Below, in pieces: positions 36,018 to 45,445 of a stretch of DNA of 64,000 nt. The DNA is from Flavobacterium lotistagni (GTDB lineage Bacteria; Bacteroidota; Bacteroidia; Flavobacteriales; Flavobacteriaceae): contig NZ_JAAJBU010000011.1 in the NCBI RefSeq assembly GCF_011392125.1, positions 47,294-111,293 on the forward strand, given 5' to 3'. Each line of letters starts with the position of its first letter. The first letter of the stretch is position 1. Both the position numbers and the translations under genes were made by a program. The notes below the pieces were generated by a model that was not told the origin of the DNA, did no database searches, and saw only the letters and a list, made by a program, of their open reading frames with translations.

Positions 36018-38216
36018 CTAGAAAACGTATTTAGCACCAACGTAAAAATTTCTTCCTGGGGCGTTGATTCCGGAGGAAAAAGTGCGGTATTGGATATCCA
36101 GTATATTCTCCACACCACTAAAAATTGTAGTATTCTTGATGATTGAAAGTGCTGTCTTCAGATTGTACGTTTGCCATGAAGGTGCGCCGTTTGCTGGTGC
36201 GTATTGCAAATTATCTTCTCCGCTTGGTGAATAATCTTTCAGGTCTTTCTTTCCATTGTACAACAGATAACCTTCCACCATTACTTTTTTAGACTGATAG
36301 GTCAGCGACACTTTTCCGTATAGCGGAGCAATATGATCTAGCGGTGCTCTACCGTCTGCGTTGCGAATACTGCCTTGAGTAAAATTAAAAGTTCCTTCAA
36401 AGAGTACGCTTTTAAAAATTTCAGCTTTGATAACCGACATAAAACCAGTGATATGACCTTTCCCTTGATTTTGATTGGCATACACCACACTGGTTTGCCC
36501 TTCATATTCAATGGTGTTTTGCCCGTTAAAACCGAAAGTATCCAACCGAATCGGATCATACAATTTAGTGATGTAAAAAACATTCTCAAATTGAAATCGG
36601 CGTTGGTTCCAAATGGTGATTCCTAAATCAGCCGTAACCGACTTCTCTGGCTTAATCTGTTCATTGGGAACGATAAGAATGCCCGGCGTCGATTCAAAAA
36701 TTTTAGACAAATCATCAATATTAGGCACGCGATAGGCGGAAGCCAAATTGAAAGACAACTTAATGTTCTTGGTCGCATTATTGACTAATCCGAAGGCACC
36801 GCTGTAAGTAGTATTGCGCTGCTCGATGGCAGTAAAAGGCAAATTCAAAAAATTGGTATCCATCTCGCTTTTTAAAATCGAATAGCCCGCTCTGGCACTT
36901 AAACTATAGGAAAGTTCAGGGTTAAAACTAGCGGCATAAGAAACAAAACCTTCTGCTCTAAGCGAACTGTTCTGACCATCGGGATATCGGGTATCTAAAT
37001 CAGAGGTAGCGCCGGTGATGATGTTTTCCTGAAAAGCCGACGAATTCAAATCGTCTCGATAAACGTCGACACCGTAAGTCAATATTCCTCGGTTGATTTT
37101 CGAATTAAAATCGGCACTGAAACCCAACACAGAGACTTTTTCTGTTCGGGAATTGCGATTCTGACTACCGAAATTCCGGTTGATCCTACTTTCTTCAATG
37201 TTCTGATAACTCAAGTGAATATTCATTTTCGTCTGCCTGAACAACTGATCTTTCGCCATTTTATAAACTGCTAAGAAACGCTTTTGCGGCCCGTAGTTCC
37301 ATTCTGCAGAGCGCAAATCTCCATTGGCTGAAACATCGGTCAAGCGGTCATATCGAGGAATATCCGAAGTCGTGGAATATTGTAAATTTAAACCATGCGA
37401 TAACGAGCTGCTTGCCTGAAAAAGCACTTTTTGCATAAAATCGTATTGTTTGTAACCCGAGAATTTTTGCAAGTACTTGTCGTTGTTGGCCACTTGCTGG
37501 TCCAGACCATTGTTCGTTACTACATAAAATAGACGCTCGCCAAAATAAGCATTCGATCCGTTGCGCTGTCTTCCCATTTTCAAATCGCCCCAATCATTCA
37601 TCGAGGCCGAAGACAATCCTGCCCATTTCTTCCCGGCAACATTCACATCCACATGCACCGATTTGCTTTCATTGACTGAACTGTAATTAGAAATGGCGCT
37701 TCCGGAAATTTTCTTATGGTCGGTTTGAGAAAGCAATCGGGCGGCTTTGGTCTGAAAATATACCGCGCCACCCAAAGCATCGCTGCCATACAAAGTAGAA
37801 GAAGGCCCGAACAAAACATCCACTTTTTCTAGCATATTTCTATCGACCGTGATACTGTTTTGCAAATGCCCCGAACGATAAATCAGGTTGTTCATCCGAA
37901 CGCCATCCACGACGAGTAAAACCCTACTGGCTTCAAAGCCTCGAATCACAGGGCTGCCACCACCTTGCTGAGATTTCTGAACGGTTAATTTTCCTGAATT
38001 GGCCAACACATCAGCAATAGTCGGCACATTCTGAAATTCAATCGAAGTCTTTGAAATGCTCTCGATTTGCTGGGCAAGCTTTCGTTTGGGTTGTTCATGG
38101 CGCAGCGGATTCAATATAATTTCATCGAGTTTGATGCTTTGAATCGAATCGGTCTTCACTTGGGCATAACCTGAAATCGAAATGCAAATCAGTATTTTAA
38201 AAAAACCTTTTCTCAA
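36018..38216 (-). CDS. TonB-dependent outer-membrane receptor
   Basis: A 732-residue TonB-dependent receptor. The plug domain (VPTIADVLANSGKLTVQKSQ, SPVIRGFEASRVLLVVDGVR) begins close to the N-terminus without a carboxypeptidase-regulatory domain; the barrel ends GRNFYVGAKYVF with a terminal Phe. The TonB-box area is around KLDEIILNPLRH. The frame runs on to 38303, overlapping holA, but a TTG at 38214-38216 gives a clean signal peptide (MRKGFFKILICISISGYAQ) 25 bp after holA, so it is preferred. It resembles hemoglobin/vitamin-type receptors; the ligand is unknown. Confidence 0.85.
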   Translation of the reverse strand: MRKGFFKILICISISGYAQVKTDSIQSIKLDEIILNPLRHEQPKRKLAQQIESISKTSIEFQNVPTIADVLANSGKLTVQKSQQGGGSPVIRGFEASRVLLVVDGVRMNNLIYRSGHLQNSITVDRNMLEKVDVLFGPSSTLYGSDALGGAVYFQTKAARLLSQTDHKKISGSAISNYSSVNESKSVHVDVNVAGKKWAGLSSASMNDWGDLKMGRQRNGSNAYFGERLFYVVTNNGLDQQVANNDKYLQKFSGYKQYDFMQKVLFQASSSLSHGLNLQYSTTSDIPRYDRLTDVSANGDLRSAEWNYGPQKRFLAVYKMAKDQLFRQTKMNIHLSYQNIEESRINRNFGSQNRNSRTEKVSVLGFSADFNSKINRGILTYGVDVYRDDLNSSAFQENIITGATSDLDTRYPDGQNSSLRAEGFVSYAASFNPELSYSLSARAGYSILKSEMDTNFLNLPFTAIEQRNTTYSGAFGLVNNATKNIKLSFNLASAYRVPNIDDLSKIFESTPGILIVPNEQIKPEKSVTADLGITIWNQRRFQFENVFYITKLYDPIRLDTFGFNGQNTIEYEGQTSVVYANQNQGKGHITGFMSVIKAEIFKSVLFEGTFNFTQGSIRNADGRAPLDHIAPLYGKVSLTYQSKKVMVEGYLLYNGKKDLKDYSPSGEDNLQYAPANGAPSWQTYNLKTALSIIKNTTIFSGVENILDIQYRTFSSGINAPGRNFYVGAKYVF

Positions 38217-38241
38217 GTTTTGCTGGCCTAAAAGTTTAAAA

Positions 38242-39252
38242 TCAGTTGAATATTTCGACCAACATTTCTTTGAGTAAGTCGTGGTTTGGCAACGCATTGG
38301 CACCGACGCCTTTGCTTTTCACGTCAATATCGCGGAGTTTGGCCACAATCGCGCTCACTTTGCGCATCGGGTAATTTTTGAGCGCCACGTCATAATCTTT
38401 AAGAAAATAAGGACTGACTTTTAAAACGGTCGCCACATTCTTAGGATTTCTATCTTTTTCCTTGATACCATGGTATTGCAAAAGGTTCACAAAAAATGCA
38501 AACACCATACTGGTAGTGACCACCATCGGATTGTCTTTCGGGTTATCGGCAAAATACTGCGCAATCTGATAAGCCTTGAGTTGGTTCTTATCGCCAATGG
38601 CCTTGCGCAATTCAAACACATTATAATCTTTACTAAAACCAATATTGTCCTCGATATGCTTAGCCGTTATTGTGCTGCCTTTCGGAATAATAATCTGCAG
38701 TTTCTCCAGTTCGTTATTAATCTTGCTTAAATCGGTTCCGAGAAATTCTACGAGCATCGCCGCCGCTTTGGGTTCAATCGCGTAATTCTTTCCCTGCAAA
38801 ACCCGTTTGATCCACTCGCCTATTTGGTTTTCGTAGAGCTTTTTGCTTTCGTACACCAAACCGTTTTTTTCGAGTTGCTTGGTTACTTTCTTGCGTTTGT
38901 CGAGCGTTCTGTATTTATAGCAAATCACCAAAACAGTAGTCGGCATCGGGTTTTCGGCGTAACTTTCAATTTTGTCAATGGTTCTTGATAAATCTTGGGC
39001 TTCTTTCACAATCACGACTTGACGCTCGGCCATCATCGGGTAACGTTTGCAGGTCGAGATAATATCTTCCACCGAAACATCACGACCATAAAGCACCGTT
39101 TGGTTGAAGCCTTTTTCTTCTTCCGAAAGCACATTCTGCTCAATAAAATCAGACAGTTTATCAATATAATAAGGCTCTTCACCCATTAGGAAATACATGG
39201 GCCGAATTTGGCCCGCTTTGATATCGTTGACAATCTTGAGTACTTCGTCCAT
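38242..39252 (-). CDS. holA: DNA polymerase III subunit delta
   Basis: Clamp-loader subunit that opens the sliding clamp. The 336-residue protein begins MDEVLKIVNDIKAGQIRPMYFLMGEEPYYIDKL, which carries the family's YFLxGEEPYYID motif, and continues with the KIESYAENPMPTTVLVICYK region and the helical collar domain (VFELRKAIGDKNQLKAYQIA). No Walker A lysine motif is expected in delta. It is divergent from the HsdR-N gene at 39461 and 25 bp upstream of the TonB receptor start. Confidence 0.92.
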   Translation of the reverse strand: MDEVLKIVNDIKAGQIRPMYFLMGEEPYYIDKLSDFIEQNVLSEEEKGFNQTVLYGRDVSVEDIISTCKRYPMMAERQVVIVKEAQDLSRTIDKIESYAENPMPTTVLVICYKYRTLDKRKKVTKQLEKNGLVYESKKLYENQIGEWIKRVLQGKNYAIEPKAAAMLVEFLGTDLSKINNELEKLQIIIPKGSTITAKHIEDNIGFSKDYNVFELRKAIGDKNQLKAYQIAQYFADNPKDNPMVVTTSMVFAFFVNLLQYHGIKEKDRNPKNVATVLKVSPYFLKDYDVALKNYPMRKVSAIVAKLRDIDVKSKGVGANALPNHDLLKEMLVEIFN

Positions 39253-39295
39253 AGATGATTTCTGATTTCAGATTTCTGACTTTTGATTATTGATT

Positions 39296-39366
39296 AGGAG
39301 CAGTTTCCCGCTATTCGTTGCAAGTCCTCGCAAGCTGCGGGCTTTTCACTGCTATCGGGGCTAGGG
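39296..39366 (+). repeat. Dispersed intergenic repeat, copy 1
   Basis: An imperfect inverted repeat starting AGGAGC and ending GGGGCTAGGG, with TTTCCCGCTAT near the left end and CACTGCTATCGGGGCTAG at the right. Related copies lie at 42044-42110, 47444-47522 and, inverted, 49528-49610. Such repeats are common between flavobacterial genes. Confidence 0.65.
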
Positions 39367-39460
39367 CTGCTGAAAGCTTATACAGTATCTTACAGCGAAG
39401 CGGTTATTTTCTCACAAAAGCACCCTTGGCTCTTTACCGCAAAACCATTACTTTAGCGCC

Positions 39461-39913
39461 ATGCAAAAGCTCAATTTTCCGGCCTACAACTTCCGTTTCA
39501 AAAATAGTGAAAATAAAGTCGCTATCTTCGACGAGATTCGCAAAAAATTTGTGGTGCTCACACCCGAAGAATGGGTGCGCCAACACGTAATACAGTACCT
39601 TTTGCTCGAAAAAAACTACCCAAAATCGTATATCAACGTCGAGAAAATCCTTAAAATCAATGGCCTATCCAAACGCTATGATGTTGTGGTTTTCAATGCT
39701 GACGGCTCAATTCGATTGTTGGTAGAATGCAAAGCGCCCGAAGTGAAAATCACCCAAAATACCTTCGACCAAATTGCGCGCTACAACCTCACGCTCCAAG
39801 CCGACTACTTAATGGTGACCAATGGCCAGAATCACTACTTTTGCCAAATGGATTTTGAGCAAGAGAAATATAAGTTCTTAAAGGAATTACCCACCAGAAT
39901 AAACGTTATATGA
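39461..39913 (+). CDS. Type I restriction enzyme R protein N-terminal (HSDR_N) domain protein
   Basis: A 150-residue protein consisting only of a nuclease-like HSDR_N domain: EWVRQHVIQYLLLEKNYPKS, then KRYDVVVFNADGSIRLLVECKAPEVKIT with a D...ExK PD-(D/E)xK-type motif. No helicase or methylase partners are present, so this is a stand-alone family widespread in Bacteroidota between holA and a GT2 gene, not a type I system. Its function is unknown; nuclease activity is possible. The stop overlaps the next start by 4 bp (ATGA). Confidence 0.8.
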   Translation: MQKLNFPAYNFRFKNSENKVAIFDEIRKKFVVLTPEEWVRQHVIQYLLLEKNYPKSYINVEKILKINGLSKRYDVVVFNADGSIRLLVECKAPEVKITQNTFDQIARYNLTLQADYLMVTNGQNHYFCQMDFEQEKYKFLKELPTRINVI

Positions 39914-40902
39914 AAATCGCAGTGGTCATTTTGAACTGGAACGGCCGGGATTTGCTCGATAAATTCTTGCCTTCGGTTGTGCAATATTCGCCCCAAGCCG
40001 ATATTTATGTAGCCGACAACGCTTCCAGTGATGATTCTGTGGCTTTTGTGAGAAACTATTTTCCCTCGGTTAAAATCATCCAAAACGCTGCGAATTCAGG
40101 CTATGCAGGCGGCTATAACGAAGCCTTAAAATTTGTAGATGCCGAGATTTATGCGCTGGTCAATTCTGATATTGAAGTGACTGAAAACTGGCTCCAACCA
40201 ATTCTGGAAAAATTCAAAAACGAACCACAAACGGCCATCATCCAACCCAAAATCCTTGATTATAAAAACAAACAGTACTTTGAATATGCAGGTGCTGCTG
40301 GTGGCTTTATAGATCAGTATGGTTACCCGTTTTGTCGCGGCCGAATTTTCGAAACCATCGAAAAAGACCAAGGCCAATACAACGACGAAAACGAAATTTT
40401 CTGGGCTTCAGGCGCGTGTTTTTTTATCCGGAAAAGCGTTTATGAAAATCTTGGAGGTTTTGACACCGATTTTTTCGCACATCAGGAAGAAATTGATTTG
40501 TGTTGGCGCGCTTTCAATGCCGGACATCAAATCAAATACACTTATCTGTCGGTGGTTTATCACGTTGGTGGCGCTACTCTACAACAAGGCAATCCCAAAA
40601 AGACTTACTTGAATTTCAGAAATTCGCTGTTGATGCTTTTAAAAAATCTGCCGAAACGCAACCTCTACCAAACGATATTCATTCGGTTGTGCCTCGACGG
40701 TTTGGCCGGAATTCAATTTTTGCTACAAGGAAAACCCAAACATACGCAGGCCATCATCAAAGCGCATTTTGCTTTTTATAGTTTGTTTTCAAAAACTTAC
40801 AAAAAGAGAAGCAACCAACAACTCGCGCGTTATTTCTTGACAAAAAGCATCGTCTGGCGGTATTTTATTCAGAAGCGAACTATCTTTGGCGAGCAGTTTT
40901 AA
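39910..40902 (+). CDS. Glycosyltransferase family 2
   Basis: A 330-residue GT-A enzyme: VVILNWNGRDLLDKFLPS, VADNASSDDSV, ALVNSDIEV (DxD-type metal site), FWASGACFFIRKSVYENLGG and EEIDLCWRAFNAGHQI (catalytic-base region ED/EID). It resembles rhamnosyl- or related sugar transferases of the WcaA/RfbF type. No transmembrane helix is obvious except possible amphipathic segments near the C-terminus. Translationally coupled to the HSDR_N gene. Donor and acceptor are unknown. Confidence 0.87.
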   Translation: MKIAVVILNWNGRDLLDKFLPSVVQYSPQADIYVADNASSDDSVAFVRNYFPSVKIIQNAANSGYAGGYNEALKFVDAEIYALVNSDIEVTENWLQPILEKFKNEPQTAIIQPKILDYKNKQYFEYAGAAGGFIDQYGYPFCRGRIFETIEKDQGQYNDENEIFWASGACFFIRKSVYENLGGFDTDFFAHQEEIDLCWRAFNAGHQIKYTYLSVVYHVGGATLQQGNPKKTYLNFRNSLLMLLKNLPKRNLYQTIFIRLCLDGLAGIQFLLQGKPKHTQAIIKAHFAFYSLFSKTYKKRSNQQLARYFLTKSIVWRYFIQKRTIFGEQF

Positions 40903-40946
40903 CATTAGTTTAGCCATTTTTCATTAACATAAATTGTTTTAAGTTC

Positions 40947-40954
40947 TATTTTTG
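40947..40954 (+). promoter_or_regulatory. -7 promoter box for the OmpA-family gene
   Basis: TATTTTTG, an exact TAnnTTTG match, 59 bp upstream of the ATG at 41014. Confidence 0.5.
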
Positions 40955-41013
40955 AAAAATCAAATTGCACTACAATCAAACAATCATAATTACCAAATTC
41001 TAAATTTAAGATC

Positions 41014-41850
41014 ATGAACAAGAGAATCATCGTTGCCTTATCAGTATTGGCGCTCGTTTCAACTTCATGCGGAAGCAAGAAGAAAATCGCAGCTTTGGAA
41101 AAGCAAAATAAGGAATGTCAGGATTTATTGAATTCAACCACCGTGAAACTCAACCTTTGCCTCAGCGAAAAAGAAGCAATGGCCAGCCAAATAGATTTTC
41201 TAAAGAAAAACAACTCGGAGCTCATCAATAACATGGGCAACATGACCACACTTACCGCACAAGGTGCCCAAAATATTGAGAAAGCCCTTGAAACCATCAA
41301 GGAAAAAGACTTGAAAATTTCTAGAATGCAAGACGCTCTCACCAAAAAAGACAGCGTAACTTTAGCATTGGTAACGAGCCTAAAAAGTTCTGTCGGGATT
41401 TCAGATCCAGATATCGAAGTCAATGTTGAGAAAGGTGTCGTTTTCATTTCGATTGCCGATAAAATGTTATTCAAAAGCGGCAGCTATATGGTAAGCGACC
41501 GTGCCAAAGAAATCTTGGGTAAAGTAGCCAAAGTCATCAACGACAAACCTACTTTCGAATGCATGGTCGAAGGCCACACCGATAATGTTCCGTTTACCGG
41601 AAACGCAATCCTAATCGACAACTGGGATTTGAGCGTGAAACGTGCCACAGCAATTGTTAGAGTGTTGACCAAAGAATTAAAAGTAAATCCAGCGCAACTC
41701 ATCGCCGCCGGTAGAAGCGAATTCATTCCTTTAGTGGATAACAATACCGCAGAAAACCGCTCTAAAAACAGAAGAACCAGAATCGTCGTCATGCCGAAAA
41801 TCGATGAGTTCTATGATATGATCGAAAAGGAAATGAAGAAACAGAAATAG
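41014..41850 (+). CDS. OmpA-family lipoprotein with coiled coil
   Basis: A 278-residue outer-membrane lipoprotein. The lipobox is LVSTSC with the modified Cys near residue 20. A coiled coil covers about residues 27-125, and an OmpA/MotB peptidoglycan-binding domain follows: VEGHTDNVPFTGN, NWDLSVKRATAIVRVL, LIAAGRSEFIPL and ENRSKNRRTRIVVMPK. It anchors the outer membrane to peptidoglycan. A promoter box precedes it and a strong terminator follows. Confidence 0.92.
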   Translation: MNKRIIVALSVLALVSTSCGSKKKIAALEKQNKECQDLLNSTTVKLNLCLSEKEAMASQIDFLKKNNSELINNMGNMTTLTAQGAQNIEKALETIKEKDLKISRMQDALTKKDSVTLALVTSLKSSVGISDPDIEVNVEKGVVFISIADKMLFKSGSYMVSDRAKEILGKVAKVINDKPTFECMVEGHTDNVPFTGNAILIDNWDLSVKRATAIVRVLTKELKVNPAQLIAAGRSEFIPLVDNNTAENRSKNRRTRIVVMPKIDEFYDMIEKEMKKQK

Positions 41851-41861
41851 CTGTCGGTTGT

Positions 41862-41938
41862 CAGTCGTCGGTTATATCTTCTTGGTAAGAAGTAACTTTT
41901 AAGAAATAACGCTTGGTGAAAACCGGGCGTTTTTTTTG
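41862..41938 (+). repeat. Duplicated intergenic segment, copy 1
   Basis: About 77 bp after the OmpA gene, including the terminator below, is repeated at 41966-42039, 104 bp further on, with about 80% identity by eye. Both begin CAGTCGTCGGTTATATCTTC. Confidence 0.75.
41908..41937 (+). terminator. Intrinsic terminator after the OmpA-family gene
   Basis: A 10-bp stem, AACGCTTGGT (41908-41917) with ACCGGGCGTT (41922-41931), which has two G-U pairs and a 4-base loop, followed by seven more T. Confidence 0.8.
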
Positions 41939-41965
41939 TGGGTTGTGCGTTTGGTTGTCGGTCGT

Positions 41966-42039
41966 CAGTCGTCGGTTATATCTTCTTGGTAAGAAATAAT
42001 TTTTAGAAACAGTACTTGGTGGAAAACGGGCGTTTTTTA
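41966..42039 (+). repeat. Duplicated intergenic segment, copy 2
   Basis: Second copy of the segment at 41862-41938. The terminator-like part is degenerate (ACTTGG instead of ACGCTTGG on the left arm), so it probably no longer folds as well. Confidence 0.7.
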
Positions 42040-42043
42040 TGTT

Positions 42044-42110
42044 CAGGAGCCGGGAACCTGCTCTTCGCTATAGTCCTCGCTTTGCTGCGGGCTGCCACTG
42101 CAAATGCGTA
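42044..42110 (+). repeat. Dispersed intergenic repeat, copy 2
   Basis: Starts AGGAGCCGGGAACCTGCT as copy 3 at 47444 does, and has TATAGTCCTCGCTTTGCTGCGG in the middle. A stray CAGGGCTAG at 42160-42168 may be its displaced end. No gene is seen in the rest of the 41851-42402 gap. Confidence 0.6.
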
Positions 42111-42402
42111 GCATTCACCTAACACCTATAAAAAAAATAATTAACACCGTGAGGTAATCAGGGCTAGAGCCCAGTGTCCATTATAACTTTTGTTTCCAGC
42201 AAAAAAAGCACAACTCACCGCAAACCCGCGTGAGGGATGTTGGCATTGTCTGAGCTCTTTTTTGCATGTAACAGCGCGTGAATAGTCAAGATACTTTTGG
42301 AGTCAAGCCTTGAAAAGCCAATACGTCGTAGCAAAAAAAGCGAGTGCCTACAGCACGACCCTTGTGGTCACGCCCAAACAACCCAAAACCTACAACTGTC
42401 AA

Positions 42403-43023
42403 CTAAAAAATATCCGGATCGCCTTTGCCTTCGCGCACCACGACAGGTTCGTAACCAGAAAGATCGATAATCGTAGAACCTACGTTATCGCCGTAACCGC
42501 CATCGATTACTAAATCGACTAGGTTTTGCCACTTCTCGAAAATGAGTTCGGGATCGGTGGAATATTCTAAAACCTCATCGTCGTCATGGATAGAAGTAGA
42601 AACAATCGGATTGCCCAGCATTTTCACGATTTCGAGCGCAATGTTGTTGTCGGGAACGCGGATTCCGACGGTCGTTTTTTTCTTGAACTCTTTGGGTAAA
42701 TTGTTGTTTCCGGGCAAAATGAAAGTGTATGGCCCGGGCAAAGCGCGTTTGAGCAATTTGAAAGTCGAAGTGTCGATCTGCTTTACGTAATCAGACAAGT
42801 TGCTCAAATCGTGACAAACGAAAGAGAAATTGGCTTTCTCCAACTTGATGCCTTTGATTTTGGCAATGCGTTCCAAAGCTTTACTGTTAGTGATATCGCA
42901 GCCCAAACCATAAACTGTGTCGGTCGGATAAATCACCAAACCGCCGCTTTTGAGCACATCGACTACTTTTTTGATCGCGGCTTCGCTGGGCTTGTCTTCA
43001 TATATTTTGATGAATTGACTCAC
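42403..43023 (-). CDS. Second YrdC/Sua5-family protein (YciO-like)
   Basis: A 206-residue YrdC-fold protein: GGLVIYPTDTVYGLGCDITN, TFILPGNNNLPKEF and VGIRVPDNNIALEI are clear. The motif normally reading SANxSG is replaced by IVSTSIHDDDEVLEY, as in YciO-type paralogues, whose function is less certain than that of threonylcarbamoyl-AMP synthase. It lies 15 bp after the uvrD-like helicase gene on the same strand and is probably co-transcribed. The canonical paralogue is at 11750-12316. Confidence 0.85.
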   Translation of the reverse strand: MSQFIKIYEDKPSEAAIKKVVDVLKSGGLVIYPTDTVYGLGCDITNSKALERIAKIKGIKLEKANFSFVCHDLSNLSDYVKQIDTSTFKLLKRALPGPYTFILPGNNNLPKEFKKKTTVGIRVPDNNIALEIVKMLGNPIVSTSIHDDDEVLEYSTDPELIFEKWQNLVDLVIDGGYGDNVGSTIIDLSGYEPVVVREGKGDPDIF

Positions 43024-43038
43024 TTTTTTAATGAATAA

Positions 43039-45387
43039 TTAATAGTTAATAATTAATAATGTGAGCCCGATGATATCGAGTTTGGCGAACCGCAACAACA
43101 ATTTTTTAATCCCGCCAACCTCAAATTTAATTTCGGCTTTTTTGTCGGCCCCGACACCTTCGAGGTTCATGACTTGGCCTTTGCCGAAGCGTTCGTGCAT
43201 GACAACATTTCCTACGGTTAAATTCGAGTCGAACAGGTTAGAATTATTTGACGGCGCTTTGCCGGAAACCGGTTTTAATTTCCGAATGATCGCTGTAGGT
43301 TCTTCGCCGTATTTTTTTGGGGGCGTGCCACTTACAGGTTTGGTCAAACGCAACTTCGATTTGTCGATATCGCCAAAAATATCAGTATCAATCATCGGTT
43401 TGTAGCGATAATTGCTTTCTTCAATAGTAAGGTATTCCAGGTACTGCGGATCGATTTCCTCGATAAACCGCGACGGTTCGCAATCAGTGAGTTTGCCCCA
43501 ACGGTAACGCGATTGCGCATAAGTTAAATAGGCTTGTTTTTCTGCTCGGGTTAAAGCCACATAAAACAAACGGCGTTCTTCTTCAAGCTCGCTTCGGGTG
43601 CTGATACTCATCGCGCTTGGGAACAAATCTTCTTCCATGCCCACGATAAAAACGTACGGAAACTCTAAGCCTTTGGCCAAGTGGATTGTCATTAAAGCTA
43701 CCCGATCGTCGTCGCCGGTATCTTTGTCTAAATCGGTGGCCAAAGCTACATCTTCAAGAAACTCAGATAAAGCACCGCGTGCACCATCGACTTCTTTCTG
43801 GCCTTCGGTAAAATCCTTGATACCGTTGAGTAACTCTTCGATGTTTTCAATTCTTGCAATGCCTTCGGGCGTTCCGTCTTTCTTGAGTTCTTGCACCAAA
43901 CCGGTTTTCTTGGTCACGTGATCGGCCAAATAAAAGGCATCTTGGCTTTCGTTAATCACTTGAAAACTTTGGATCATCGTCACGAAATCATGCAACTTGG
44001 CTTTGGTTCCGGAATTCAGCTTCAAATCAATCTTGTCGATGTGCTGCATGACTTCGAAAACCGAGCGCTTATAGTGATTGGCCGCTACCACAAGTTTTTC
44101 AATCGTCGTATCACCAATACCGCGCGCAGGGTAATTGATCACACGAATCAACGCCTCTTCGTCTTTCGGGTTGATGACTAGTCGCAAATAACAAAGTACA
44201 TCCTTGATTTCTTTCCTCTGATAGAACGACAAGCCGCCGTAAATCCGATAAGGAATATCGCGTTTTCTGAGCGCATCTTCCATCGCCCGCGATTGCGCGT
44301 TAGTGCGGTATAAAATGGCGAACTGATTATTGCTCAGTTGTTGGCGCATCTTTTCTTCCCAAATAGTACTGGCTACATAACGACCTTCCTCGCTATCGGT
44401 AATGCTGCGGTGCACTTTGATGCGGTTGCCGTAATCATTAGCCGTCCAGACCACTTTATCGAGTTTGGTTTTGTTCTTTTCGATGATGGAATTCGCGGCC
44501 TCAACAATGTTCTTCGTAGAACGGTAATTCTGTTCCAACCGATAAGTCTGCACATTGTCGTAATCCTTCTGGAAATTCAAGATATTGTTGATATTCGCGC
44601 CACGGAAAGCATAAATACTTTGCGCATCATCGCCCACAACGCAAATGTTCTGAAAACGGTCAGACAACGCGCGCACGATCAGGTATTGGGAATGGTTGGT
44701 ATCTTGGTACTCATCGACCAAAATGTAGCGAAAACGGTCTTGGTACTTCGCCAATACATCCGGAAAACGGTTTAGCAGTTCGTTGGTCTTGAGCAGCAAA
44801 TCATCGAAATCCATCGCACCCGCTTTGAAACAACGGTCTACATAGTTCTGGTAAATTTCGCCTAATCGCGGCTTTTTGCTCATCGCATCGGCTTCTTGCA
44901 ATTCCGGATTGTTGAAATAAGCTTTGACCGTAATCAAGCTGTTCTTGTAAGAAGAAATCCTACCCAAAACTTGCTTCGGCTTGTAAATGTCTTTATCTAA
45001 CTGCATTTCTTTGATAATTGCAGAAATGAGCCGCACACTATCTTGGGTATCGTAAATAGTAAAGTTCGACGGATAGCCCAGTTTGTCTGCTTCGGCGCGA
45101 AGAATCCTGGCGAACACCGAGTGGAATGTTCCCATCCAAAGGTTTTTGGCTTCACTCGCGCCTACAATTTGGGCAATACGGCTTTTCATTTCACGGGCCG
45201 CCTTGTTGGTAAAAGTAAGCGCCAAAATACTGAAAGCATCAACACCTTGACTCATCAAATACGCAATCCTGATGGTAAGTACGCGCGTTTTGCCAGAACC
45301 GGCACCGGCAATAATAATCATCGGCCCGTCTTTTTGCAAAACTGGCAATTGCTGCGCTTGATTGAGCTGACTAATGTGTTGTTGCAT
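43039..45387 (-). CDS. UvrD/PcrA-type ATP-dependent DNA helicase
   Basis: A 782-residue superfamily 1A 3'-5' helicase for DNA repair and replication restart. Motifs: IIAGAGSGKTRVLTIRIAYL (Walker A), LALTFTNKAAREM, ILVDEYQDTNHSQY (Walker B), CVVGDDAQSIYAFRGA, LEQNYRST, LMTIHLAKGLEFPYVF and RRLFYVALTRA. The C-terminal tail has the PcrA-type VMHERFGKGQVMNLEGVGAD Tudor-like motif. Starts at MQQHISQLNQAQQ. A -7 box lies at 45446-45453. Confidence 0.94.
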   Translation of the reverse strand: MQQHISQLNQAQQLPVLQKDGPMIIIAGAGSGKTRVLTIRIAYLMSQGVDAFSILALTFTNKAAREMKSRIAQIVGASEAKNLWMGTFHSVFARILRAEADKLGYPSNFTIYDTQDSVRLISAIIKEMQLDKDIYKPKQVLGRISSYKNSLITVKAYFNNPELQEADAMSKKPRLGEIYQNYVDRCFKAGAMDFDDLLLKTNELLNRFPDVLAKYQDRFRYILVDEYQDTNHSQYLIVRALSDRFQNICVVGDDAQSIYAFRGANINNILNFQKDYDNVQTYRLEQNYRSTKNIVEAANSIIEKNKTKLDKVVWTANDYGNRIKVHRSITDSEEGRYVASTIWEEKMRQQLSNNQFAILYRTNAQSRAMEDALRKRDIPYRIYGGLSFYQRKEIKDVLCYLRLVINPKDEEALIRVINYPARGIGDTTIEKLVVAANHYKRSVFEVMQHIDKIDLKLNSGTKAKLHDFVTMIQSFQVINESQDAFYLADHVTKKTGLVQELKKDGTPEGIARIENIEELLNGIKDFTEGQKEVDGARGALSEFLEDVALATDLDKDTGDDDRVALMTIHLAKGLEFPYVFIVGMEEDLFPSAMSISTRSELEEERRLFYVALTRAEKQAYLTYAQSRYRWGKLTDCEPSRFIEEIDPQYLEYLTIEESNYRYKPMIDTDIFGDIDKSKLRLTKPVSGTPPKKYGEEPTAIIRKLKPVSGKAPSNNSNLFDSNLTVGNVVMHERFGKGQVMNLEGVGADKKAEIKFEVGGIKKLLLRFAKLDIIGLTLLIINY

Positions 45388-45391
45388 TTTT

Positions 45392-45430
45392 TAAAGTGCC
45401 TGAGTTATGGAGTGCCTTAGTGCCTGAGCA
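45392..45430 (+). repeat. AGTGCCTTAGTGCCTGAG short-repeat tract
   Basis: Copies of a near 9-bp unit (GTGCCTGAG / GTGCCTTA) between uvrD and its promoter box. The same unit recurs in the repeat block 47524-47917. Confidence 0.65.
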
Positions 45431-45445
45431 CGATTAAACAGTTCG

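Noticed and set aside
39461..39913. A type I restriction system
   Set aside because: Only the HSDR_N nuclease-like domain is present, with no helicase, HsdM or HsdS nearby; it is a stand-alone conserved gene.
42310..42513. A 67-codon plus-strand open frame
   Set aside because: Begins in repeat-bearing intergenic DNA and runs antisense into the YrdC gene; no promoter or protein features.
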